64,000 nt of DNA from Epiperipatus broadwayi (Eukaryota > Onychophora > Udeonychophora > Euonychophora > Peripatidae): positions 8,568,036 through 8,632,035 of the forward strand of contig JAQFVV010006231.1 in assembly GCA_028023455.1 (NCBI GenBank), read 5' to 3'. The position numbers were made by a program, and so were the translations under genes. The notes below the pieces were generated by a model that saw nothing but the letters and a program-made list of their open reading frames with translations, was not told the origin of the DNA and ran no database searches. This document shows positions 54,361 to 64,000 of this stretch, one piece after another. The first letter of the stretch is position 1; each line of letters opens with the position of its first letter.

Positions 54361-57300
54361 AAATGTTTATTGTTCTACAATTTGGAAAATTTAAATAAGT
54401 ATTTTAATTACAAAAGTTTTATAAATATGAAAATTTGCTTTTTAAAAAAGAAGAAGTTTAAATTAAAGTAAAATGTTAAAGTTATCAACATAGTTAAATA
54501 TTTCCGTTTCTAATTCTAATAAAATATAGTATTGATTGATATTTAACTTTATAATGCCAGTAATATATTTGCTAGTTAATTTGTTTGCCATTTGGATAAT
54601 AAACAGTCTTCAAATAATTTATCAAAGCTATTTTCTAATTTTATCGTCAGTTTGGAATGATTAAATAAATTGCTATAATTAGTATTCTTAGATTTAAGCG
54701 TGGATAAATAAATATTAGCATGGATGTGATAAACTTGGAACATTCTTAATAGAGAAATGTAGAAATTAATAACTTATGAAAAACATTTTCATTTAAATTC
54801 TGCGAGTCATGTTTTTGAAATTGTTTCTTGTTTATGGAGCCACGTAAAATCGTTAGTCTGATAGTGATTATAATAACTAACACAAATGGATAACATTACA
54901 TGTATGGAATTCAACCATAGTTATAGCTATTATTTCGCACATTTATTATTCGACACATCGTACATGGATTTCACGGATCATATTTGTCATTATAAAATGC
55001 TATATAATCTAATTTGTGACACACACACCTGCTAAAATTCATGTATTGAACTATAAAATGCTATACATTTAATTTATATCACACACACACCTGTTAGATT
55101 TTATGTAGTTGATGAATAATTCATTACTTTAATTTTACCGTTATATGAACTTGCATGTGAAGTTCACAAGTTATATTTTATTAAGTTTAAATTAATAGGG
55201 GTTAAATAAAATATTTATTCAAAAGAATAGTGCTTGCAAAAAGCTTGAAAAGTACTAAAAGGAATTTATGAGATGTATCAATTTTTCATGAGGTGTTTTG
55301 TGAGTCTTTCCAGATTTATATTCCTATACTAATATTACTTATATTGTATTACACATGTTTTATTTTAAGCAAGATAAGTTAGTACATTAGTTGTCCTGAT
55401 AAGTGTAACATTTTATTATGCAAGAACCCACATTTGCTAAAGTGTTAGTGTTTTCTGAATGATCAGAATAACTGAGGAGGATGATTTTGCACTTTAATGT
55501 GAAGTAAATAGTAATGTTGTTTTATAATGTTGAAAGGCATTAATCTGTGCCGGTGGTTAATCCGCAGATTATTTAATTGCCATTTTTGTATTTTACACTC
55601 ATTCCAGCGCTGGTGGTTAATCTGCGGAATTGTGTAATTATACGTATTACTTTATGATGGTGTATCAATCCACAAAGCATTTAGTATTATTTAATTCCTA
55701 TGTGTAGATGAACGCATCCACAGGAATATGTTTTACTTCATAGATATAAGTTGGGCAAAGTATTTTAGTTAATATGCTAAATCATCTTCTTCCATTTGTA
55801 AGTATAATTTACAAGTTAGATCATCAAATTGTAGCAGGACATTCTATTCAAGTTACTTCATAATAATTAACTGTCGGTTGATTATTATTTACCGGAGTGT
55901 AAGTTTAAATTTTCACTTTATTTAATGATTGCATTATAGCTAAATCCTACAGATATAATATTATTTATTATATTATTATAAGTTTACGGTATGGATTTAT
56001 TGAATCTGGAAATGACATTAAATATTTCATGAGTTGATGTTGAATTTAGTATAATTTGCTCAAGATTCATTATATCAAATTGAAATAAGGTATGATTAGG
56101 TTTTTAAAACCGTACCTATAACATGTTATTGAAGAAAGTCGATGGAATTATAATTTATTTATTTTATTTGTTTATTTATGTTTTTTAATTATAACATTGG
56201 AATTAATTACTTATTATTCATAAATTTGTAAATAAACGTTGATTTATAATTAAACTTACTGTGCCGTTGCTATGTGTCATTCTTAAAATCAGAAATCATA
56301 AACCTTGGATAGAGCATACATTGAAGTACATACTATCGTCAACATGATATAAGAGTTTAGTAATAGTTTGAAAAAACATTTGGATGCTTTTAGTCTTTGG
56401 TAGTTTATGATGTGGGGGGTACAATAAAATCCCATTTACCTTTTCCATCATTTTGGCTTTGCGTAGTTGATCTAGTATACAATACAAATTGATTATTAAA
56501 CCTGTAAACAGCTTTACCAAAGAATGATAAGATTGAATATATTTACTTAACATTTAAATTGTCATTTGTCAGTATAAAAAGAGTCTCAGTGATATAGTAA
56601 ACTATAAAAAAAGAACCCAAGTATTTATGTTTATTTATTGCAAAGATTTACCTGGACTAGCATTTGTATTAGAAATCATATAGATGGTTTAAAATTTCAT
56701 AATCGTATGTAGTTTCACAAATTATGCCATCGTGTACATGGTCGGCCATCGGGTCTCATACAATAAAAATCGCAAATTAAGGTTTGAAAATAATAACATT
56801 GCACTTATAATTTGTTCACTGTATTTTATCATACTACTATGATAGGTCATCGCGGTACACCCTGGCTGCGATCAAATTAAATCATAAAAGTTTATGTTAG
56901 ATCATTGGTTTGGTCTGTGGTAAGTTGCTCTAGATGTTGGTTGTGGTCCTTGGTGCATAAAATAGATAGCATAAAATGCTTTTGGATACAGCTCTTAATA
57001 GCTGACAATGTGTAGCGGGAATTGATCAGTGATCGAGGTTATGATTCTCAGTGCAACTTCCGTTACGTAGTAGTTGACCACACTTTAGAGGGTTACAATA
57101 TATATCTTTAGTGTCTGTATAAATATATTGGACCATTAATTAAGATGGGTTCCATCTTATTGTTAAAAGGAGGTTTCTTTGGCATCAGTTTGAAATTGTT
57201 GATTTTTACTGATATTGGGATTGTCTAAATGTTCACTAGTTTTTAATAATATATATTTTAATATTAATACTGCGTATCACTAATTAGACAAATTTATTAC

Positions 57301-59052
57301 ACTAAATATAAACTCAACTAACATAATTATACCTGTCAATATTTATTCTCTTTAATATTAGGATGCAATAATGTATAATTAAATGTTGAGTCTCTATTTG
57401 TATATATATATATTACAACTTTATCTTTACATGCAATAGCTAGTGCATTAGCAGTAACATGCATTAATAAACAAAATAAGTAATCTTAATAGCAGATATT
57501 TACATTTGCACTTTTAAATTGAATGCATTTTTGTGATGTATATCATAAATATGACATTGTTAGTTGTTGTAACTAAAAGTCATATCTATGCAGCACCACA
57601 TCAAAAAATGCATTTGTCTTAAAATGCAAATATAAACAATAGATTAAAAGTCTAGCAATAAAAATACTAGCAAAATTTATGACTTTTTTTTAATGAAATT
57701 TTCTTCGTAACAATGGTTTACTTATTAACAAAGACACTTTTTCAAATAAAAATGATTAACAAAAATATACATACTTATAACTATATAGAATTCAAAACAA
57801 ATGTCAATCATCACCAACATTAAAAACATTTTCATAAAATTGATAGTCTTAAGCTCAAAATAATTAATTTAAAAAGTCTCTTTGACCTTTCTTTTGATCT
57901 CATGATTAATTATGTTGGAATAGGGGTCATCAATCTTATGAAAACTTCTATTACTGTTAGACATAATTGACATTTGTTTTGAATTGTGTGGATATTTTTA
58001 TACATGTCTATTTGATTTAATAGATGAAATCATGATTGTAAAATAAATTTTGCATAAAAGTTTTGTAATTTTGCTAGTATTTTTAATGCTACATTTTTAT
58101 TTTACTTTGATTATAATTATTAGTAAAGCATTGGGTAGTATATATACTCTGATTACGAACATTATAATTACAGATTTATTTATATATACACATATAAAGG
58201 TAATTGATGCCACTATTTTTTTTTGCTTATGATAGTTAAAGATGATACAAAGTTGATGATTAAAATAATTCATTTTCTAAAGCAATTCCGTTGAAACAAT
58301 GAAAGATTTGCAAAGCCCTATATAAAATATCTAATACTATAGCTGTTTTTTTTTCTATTTTTATTATTAATAGAATCTGTCAAGTCTACATTGACTCCTA
58401 TTGATCATACAAACAGCATTTGCTTCTTCATAAAATTTTCAACAGAGTATACTAGAATTGCATTTTTTCATAAAGTTTGAAATGGTGTTTTTTTGTTGAC
58501 ATGGTTGTGATGAATTATTAATACCATCCTATATTGTCATCTTCCAATATAAAATAGCATGGCATTAATAAAACATTAATGTAATAAATTAAAGAAAGAC
58601 AAAATAGGAGAAATGCAAATACAGTAAGGAAAAGACTCTTCTTATGAAAGATTAATTGCTGAAGAAAAGTGAAACTTAGAACATATTTAATTATAAAATA
58701 AAAAATATATTTAACTATGAACACCAAAGGTTTGACAACTTTGAATGCCAGAGATAATGAATAGAGGTTAATTAGGGTGAGTCCACTATCTGTAATTGTT
58801 AGAAATTTATGAATTGAAGAATAATGGATGAGATTTCACTCTTTTTTTTTTTTAATTATCACATAATTCAATTAAAGATAATTTATATAATATATAGTTT
58901 TTAGGAAATATTTTTTTTTTGTTTTTTATTTCATTATATAATTTTTAACTAGCCTTGAATAAAAAGATAATCCTTTTATGATATGTAATAATTCTCTCTC
59001 TCTCTCTCTTTTTTTTTTTTCTATTTAAACACTATTACTGACTATTCTCAAG
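54361..59052 (+). other. Repeat-poor intron upstream of the Bmal exon
   Basis: Includes a two-copy 60-bp tandem repeat around 55,000-55,105 (ATAAAATGCTATA...CACACACACCTG) and a two-copy block at 55,548-55,630 (GGTGGTTAATCCGCAG / GGTGGTTAATCTGCGG). CpG-containing DNA lies at 56,740-57,100. A (TC)n/T run at 58,993-59,022 leads into the splice acceptor. No further exon recognised. Confidence 0.5.
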
Positions 59053-59132
59053 GCTCCATTAATCCTTACACAGAAGGTTATTATAAACCAAGTTTTTTAT
59101 CAGATGATGAAGTAAAGCATTTAATCTTAAAG
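59053..59132 (+). CDS. Bmal1: Internal exon of a BMAL/ARNTL (cycle) homologue
   Basis: BMAL is the bHLH-PAS transcription factor that pairs with CLOCK on E-box DNA in the nucleus to drive circadian genes. The 80-bp exon contributes two bases of a split codon and 26 whole codons. Only one frame is open; it reads S-I-NPYTEG-Y-YKPSFLSDDE-VKHLILK. This corresponds to the start of the PAS-A region of BMAL, where vertebrate proteins have NPYTEA-N-YKPTFLSDDE-LKHLILR. The acceptor is CTCAAG|GC after a T/C-rich tract, the donor AAG|GTAAGA. It starts inside a codon and ends at a codon boundary. The bHLH exon expected upstream and the AADGFLF-encoding exon expected downstream were not found, so both flanking introns are long. 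Similarity was judged from family knowledge, not a search. Confidence 0.88.
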
Positions 59133-60127
59133 GTAAGACTACTTAATAGTAAATATATTATAAGTTATTCAGTATTAGTAATTATATCTTTTGCCATTAA
59201 AATAAAATAAAATTATTTTTTTATTTCTGCAACAAAAATAATTTTACTTGTGATTATGGTGTCTATCTTTCTGAGTTTAATCCTGACTTTCCAGAATTTC
59301 ATTGCAAACTTAAGTTTTTACAAAAATTTCTTTAGGCTGCATTATGATTCCTTTTAGAAACTGTCAAATGAAAGAATAAATATAAATAATATATCAAAGT
59401 TGTTAGATTATTTTTGTTTTTCTCCTGCTGAATTTCTGTTTATTAAAACATCAGTTATTTTTTCATACAATCGTAATTTTATATATATAAACAATTCTTT
59501 AAATTATAAAAGAAAAGATTTTAAGAATCAAAAGTAAACATTTTACATATATATGAAATATTTTTTATAAAATTCATTTTGATTTTTATTATATAATTTA
59601 CATTTCACTGTACTTAAATAAAAGTGAACCTATAATGTAATAACAGAAAATAAAAATAATTTACAATAATGTCAAGATTGGTTATAAGAAGAAAAATTAA
59701 ATTAACCTTTACATGCCCACAATAGTTAATGATTACCTTTTTAAAAATATATATATATTCATTAATAAATATTAGCAATAAAATCATATTTAACTTTATT
59801 ATCATATGAAAAGTATGAGATTCATTCTTTTTATATTTATATGTATGAAAAATAAAATAATAATGAAAAATTTTATTTTTCAGCACAACTATTTAAACAA
59901 TGTTTTTGCTTTCTTAGTTAAATTTAAAAGGAACATGGTCGATCTTGGATTATGTTCCTAAGAACATATCAATGCTATTAAAGGCAAGATCTGTAAAATT
60001 ATTATTTTGCTTTTTAAAAAAGTTATATATGTGAATAGACAAAAAAATGTCATTGACAAATAACAGAGTATAAAATGTTTGTCTAAAGATTTATGATAAT
60101 GGCATTTTATTTGTAGTTCTCATGTTG
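59133..60127 (+). other. Intron downstream of the Bmal exon
   Basis: Starts GTAAGACTAC. AT-rich, nothing else recognised. Confidence 0.6.
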
Positions 60128-60438
60128 AACTATTTCCATCATGTAGATGAAATTACTAAATGTTTTTAGAAAATTCTAATTTTATTTATATTTTTCTAAA
60201 TACATTCAACTGTTAATAATTATACACAGATTAGAATACAAAACATTTCAAGGAGTATAGTTCTTTGTTTTTCTTCACTGTTGGCAGTGCTACAGAGTAT
60301 ACCAATTGAAATATTATATTTCATATTAACTTGTGTGATATTATTAATAGTTGAATGTATTTGGAAAAGTATTAATAAATAGAGCTTGAATTTTTCTAAA
60401 AACATTTAAAAATTCAACTAGATGATGGAAATAGTCCA
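60128..60438. mobile_element. Inverted-repeat family IR-B, copy 3
   Basis: The ends GAACTATTTCCATCAT (60,128) and ATGATGGAAATAGTCC (to 60,438) are inverted. Arms of about 100 bp include GTTTTTAGAAAATT, ATACATTCAACTGTTAATAAT and their complements. Inner blocks resemble copies 1 and 2. No coding potential. Confidence 0.8.
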
Positions 60439-61346
60439 TTTTGTAATTTTAAACATATGCTTTTTAAAAAAAAATTAGAAATATTAAAAAGCAGTTTGAA
60501 AGACAAATCATATCATAAATATTTACCTCCATCCCATACCTTATCAGAAAGTCAAAACTGTGTTAGGTCATCTAAATTCAGCCTAACACTTTTTTAATCA
60601 ATTTCTTTTTGTCCTTTTGATGGTATTTCTTCTACTTTAATTTTTATTTATCTTAATTATTTAGCTTAACATAATATATAATAAAATAAAGATCTCTATT
60701 CTAGTGTCATCTATAGTAAGCTAGAGTAAGTAGTGTTTACCAAATGTTAATACATTTAAGTTTGTTTTTCAATTTTTATTTTATTAAAAGTTGGGATTTT
60801 TTTTGCAATTAGTCGTGTTTTATAATTAGTATTTTTTTCAACAAATTCTTCTTCTTGTTATAATATCATGCATGGAAATGGGTATTGTTAGAATGAGATA
60901 ATTTAAACAGAAATATATTATTCTTTTTTCTATAATGAATTAAATTTATTTACACAAATTTTCATAAACTGACTACAGTATAAAAGATTGTTGAATGAAT
61001 AATGTGTAGCTCTACAGCAAATGCCAGATATGATAATAAACATGAAAATAATTTATGCATGAAAATTGTAAAAACAAGTTAATCATTTTTGACATGATGT
61101 CTGTTTATGAGAATTTTCTTAAAGTAATGACATTGTGAAGTTGTGAAGTCATATTTTCATCCTGTAATCACACATACAACAGTTCTAACTCCAATCTTTT
61201 TTTTCTTTTTTTTTCTAAATTTTTATTCATCTTTTTTTCTATCTTTGTCTTCTCTTTTTTTTCTTAAGTTATATGGTTATACTCATTTACAAATGGCTGA
61301 TAATGATTGCTAATTTTAATTATTATGCAATAATTATCATAATTAT
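60439..61346. other. AT-rich intron, nothing recognised
   Basis: Poly-T/C-rich tract at 61,196-61,265. No splice-flanked open frame follows it. Confidence 0.5.
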
Positions 61347-61508
61347 CTGTTTTACTAGCAAGCTATCAGCCAAACTGAAAATTATATTAATGTTTTCCAT
61401 CTAAGCCAACTTCTGAACAGCATTATGTAAGTTGTGACTATATGATACAACCATGTTATGTTTTATTGGTTTTAATGATTTTTATCTGAATATGGATTAA
61501 TTCTTTTT
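61347..61508. repeat. F1-related fragment, copy without hammerhead
   Basis: About 90% identical to 62,916-63,079 in the same orientation (TTTTCCATCTAAGCCAACTT, GAATATGGATTAATTCTT). Corresponds to the F1 segment after the hammerhead. Confidence 0.85.
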
Positions 61509-62769
61509 TTAAAATGTTAAAATAATTTAATGACTGATCAGTTATAGATATGATAAACTATTGTTCTAGCTAACATATTGGCTTGGGTGATTATTTTACT
61601 AGTGTTAAGTGATTTGCTAGACTCTTCAGTGAGATGACTTTATCCTGAATCCATCTAGAGTTTTCTTCAATGTTATGAACATTCAATATTTAATATATTA
61701 GATCTATTAGATTTATTATGACAATTAGGACATATTTATCTTTCACTAATGAAATGAGATATTGCACTTGTCCAACAAATGGATTGACAGATTGCTATTA
61801 CCAAATGAATTTCTGGGTTACCATTAGTGGTTTATTGTAAAACTGTCCTGTGTGGGTTAATGTAAAGTAGAATAGTGGTTTTAAAAACTAAACATTTTTA
61901 GATTACAGCTTAACATTGTCATAGAGAATGATCCCAAATGTTTTAAATCTGCCTGGGATATATAATAGCATGATGACTAGAATTATTTTTTAGAGATTCC
62001 TAAATACACACTTTCTGTTTGTAAATTAAAATAAAATTGTTTTGCTTCAGTTTATATGTGTTTGTTTACAATATTTGCTTTAATATCTAGTGCTCACTGC
62101 TTACAATAAGTTAATTTATATAGTCATACTTGACATTTTTTTTATTTGTAGGTTCAATGTAAAACATTGTCTAAAGAATCAACCATAAAACTTTGATTGA
62201 GATTATGATATTACAGTGTTATCTGTTGCATTATTTTTGTTTTGAATAATATTACTATTATGATTATATTTAATCATGATATTTAAAAAAATTAATATCA
62301 ATAAATTAATAATAAATAGTATTTGCTATCAAAACCAATTTTTTGCACTTTACTCCAGAGCTTGAATAATTAATGAACACAATTTTGTCGCAGAACTATT
62401 CTATTCATGTTTTATACTAATTTTTAACTTATAAATTTCACCAATAAAAAGCTTGGATCTAATGCACCTGTATCTCTTAGATTTCTCATCCAGTGGCTAT
62501 CTTTTATATTGTGTTTATTATTAATCGGACAGTATAAAATTTAAAAGTACATTGATATGGATGTAGATAAATTCCATCATTTTCTACTATCTATTGATTA
62601 CTCAATATTACACTTATCTGCTTTGGAGTAGAGTAAAATGAATTGCAAATATTCGAATATGTTTTATATAAGCAGAGATAATCATCTTTTTATTTTACCT
62701 TGGCCATGTTATTTAATGTAACCTTTAATAAATAATAGATGTCAGATGATAATACTTAATAAATTTCTA
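61509..62769. other. AT-rich intron, nothing recognised
   Basis: No repeat, exon or RNA gene supported. Confidence 0.5.
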
Positions 62770-63085
62770 TTCAGTGCTATCCTATCCAATATCCCTAGAT
62801 TAGTTTATAGTTATGGCTTTCATCAGTGAGAAGCTTTTGATCTTGGAAACAGTGCACCTGGACTTTTAGAATCGAATGCATTTCCCCCTCTAGCAGCCAT
62901 ATTTTGGTTCTCTGTTTTACTATCAAGCTATCAGGCAAACTGAAAATCATATTAATGTTTTCCATCTAAGCCAACTTCTGAACAGCGTTGTGTAAGTTGG
63001 GACCATATGATAGAACCATGTCATATTTTATTGGTTTTAATGATTTTTATCTGAATATGGATTAATTCTTCTTTATATTAGGGGA
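62770..63085 (-). mobile_element. Diverged F1 unit with decayed hammerhead
   Basis: CCTATCCAATATCCCTAGA..., then the hammerhead, then AGCAGCCAT and the segment shared with 61,347-61,508. The hammerhead (62,783-62,843, - strand) keeps CTGATGA (62,827-62,821), but GAAAC reads TAAAC and the cleavage block AATC is altered. An old member of family F1. Confidence 0.65.
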
Positions 63086-64000
63086 GTCATTAATAAAGTC
63101 AACAATTGTATTTTTTCACTATTAAGACTTTTTCCCATTAAAGTTAGGAAACATAAAAATGCTTAAAAGTTGATTACATTAGTTTTTACATCACATTTTT
63201 AAAACATTGCTCATATCCCTGATCTTGATAGCACTAAAATATTAGCTAAATTGAAAAAATGAGTGTTGAAATTCTGAAAATACCAAATAATTTGGACAAA
63301 TGTGAAACAATTTAATATGTTCCAATCTAAGGAGACTCTTCTCTCTATATATACTCTAACAATAGTTTTACAAGTCAGTTAGCTAATTCACACAAAAAAG
63401 ATAATACGCAAACTTGTTTTGAAGCTTCTCTGACAATAATTGGTCAGTTCCATGATAAAATAATTAATAAAAAGACTTTAATTCAGACACAGTTTCAGTA
63501 TTACTTGGGATAAAATACTACTTCAGGATGCCAAAACCTTGACAGGATAAATGAGACTTTATCAAAATGTTGGTAATTCTACTTCTGCAGAGAAATTGTT
63601 GTGTCTGGGGAAAAGGATTTTTTTAAGATTTGAAGCAACAGAATGGAGACTTTAAATAGTATTCTTTTATAACAAATTATAGGAATTTCTTAACGAGGAA
63701 AACAGAAATTCATTCTTCTTCAAAAGCTTTAATTACATAAGTGTTTCCAGTATGATCTAAGATTGCTTATTAAAGATCTCATATTTGTTTTTATCTTGCA
63801 AATTGCACTGTATTGTTATGAGGATTTGCATTAAATTTTAACATTTTCTTAATGCAATTATTTCCAGATTTTTGTGAAAGTTAGTTAATATTGGTTTAAT
63901 AAAGATTGTAAAAATAATATCTATAGCAATAATTTCATTAAGCATCTCCACAATATAAAACTCTTGTCTCAACTAATGTGAATTATTGTGCATAAAGTAT
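63086..64000. other. AT-rich intron to the window end, nothing recognised
   Basis: No exon matching the next BMAL PAS-A segment was found on the + strand. Confidence 0.5.

Noticed and set aside
1-64000. CRISPR arrays, operons, bacterial promoters, integrons
   Set aside because: No spaced direct-repeat array, no prokaryotic gene packing; content is metazoan.

Overview
The window is eukaryotic and metazoan. It is very AT-rich, has no prokaryote-style gene packing, and carries many decayed non-LTR, LTR and Penelope-like retroelements, tRNA-derived repeats, a hAT MITE and long AT microsatellites. The one convincing host coding segment is an 80-bp exon on the + strand at 59,053-59,132. It has a polypyrimidine tract and AG acceptor upstream and a GTAAGA donor downstream. 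Its single open frame reads like the start of the PAS-A region of BMAL/ARNTL/cycle, the bHLH-PAS partner of CLOCK. The window is therefore best read as intronic DNA of a Bmal homologue around one internal exon. No other exon of that gene was recognised. An invertebrate is likely; I cannot fix the phylum from this sequence.

Layout. 0-9.9 kb: AT-rich intron with a 481-bp foldback, two LINE ORF2 fragments on the - strand and a 664-bp palindrome with a hammerhead ribozyme in each arm. 9.9-19.4 kb: one decayed Ty3/gypsy element on the - strand (5' LTR, gag, protease, RT, RNase H, integrase, 3' LTR), split between RNase H and integrase by a Penelope-like element (11.3-16.3 kb) with an RT remnant and a GIY-YIG remnant. 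19.4-24.1 kb: small foldback insertions with target-site duplications, a deleted LINE flanked by hammerhead-family units, and an RTE-like LINE fragment. 24.1-35.4 kb: a second Ty3/gypsy element on the + strand (5' LTR, leader, gag, protease, polypurine tract, 3' LTR). It is interrupted by an almost full-length CR1-group LINE on the - strand (ORF1 with PHD finger and SGNH esterase; ORF2 with APE endonuclease and RT) and by a tandem/inverted cluster of about 445-bp units that each hold a hammerhead ribozyme (family F1). 35.4-48.1 kb: tandem duplications, LINE relics, three copies of an inverted-repeat family (one containing a 400-bp hAT MITE with a perfect 8-bp duplication) and another tandem/inverted cluster. 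48.4-53.1 kb: three tRNA-like repeats and a second F1 cluster. 54-59 kb: repeat-poor, with a CpG-richer stretch at about 54.0-54.4 kb. 59-64 kb: the Bmal exon and downstream intron with more F1-related fragments.

The most interesting pattern is the hammerhead family F1. Its copies sit in tandem, in head-to-head palindromes and as short foldback insertions with 13-17 bp duplications. At two loci they lie on both sides of the same CR1-group LINE, at the same unit junction. F1 and the separate family F2 both have self-complementary stem III sequences, which would favour paired (dimeric) hammerheads in transcripts of tandem copies.
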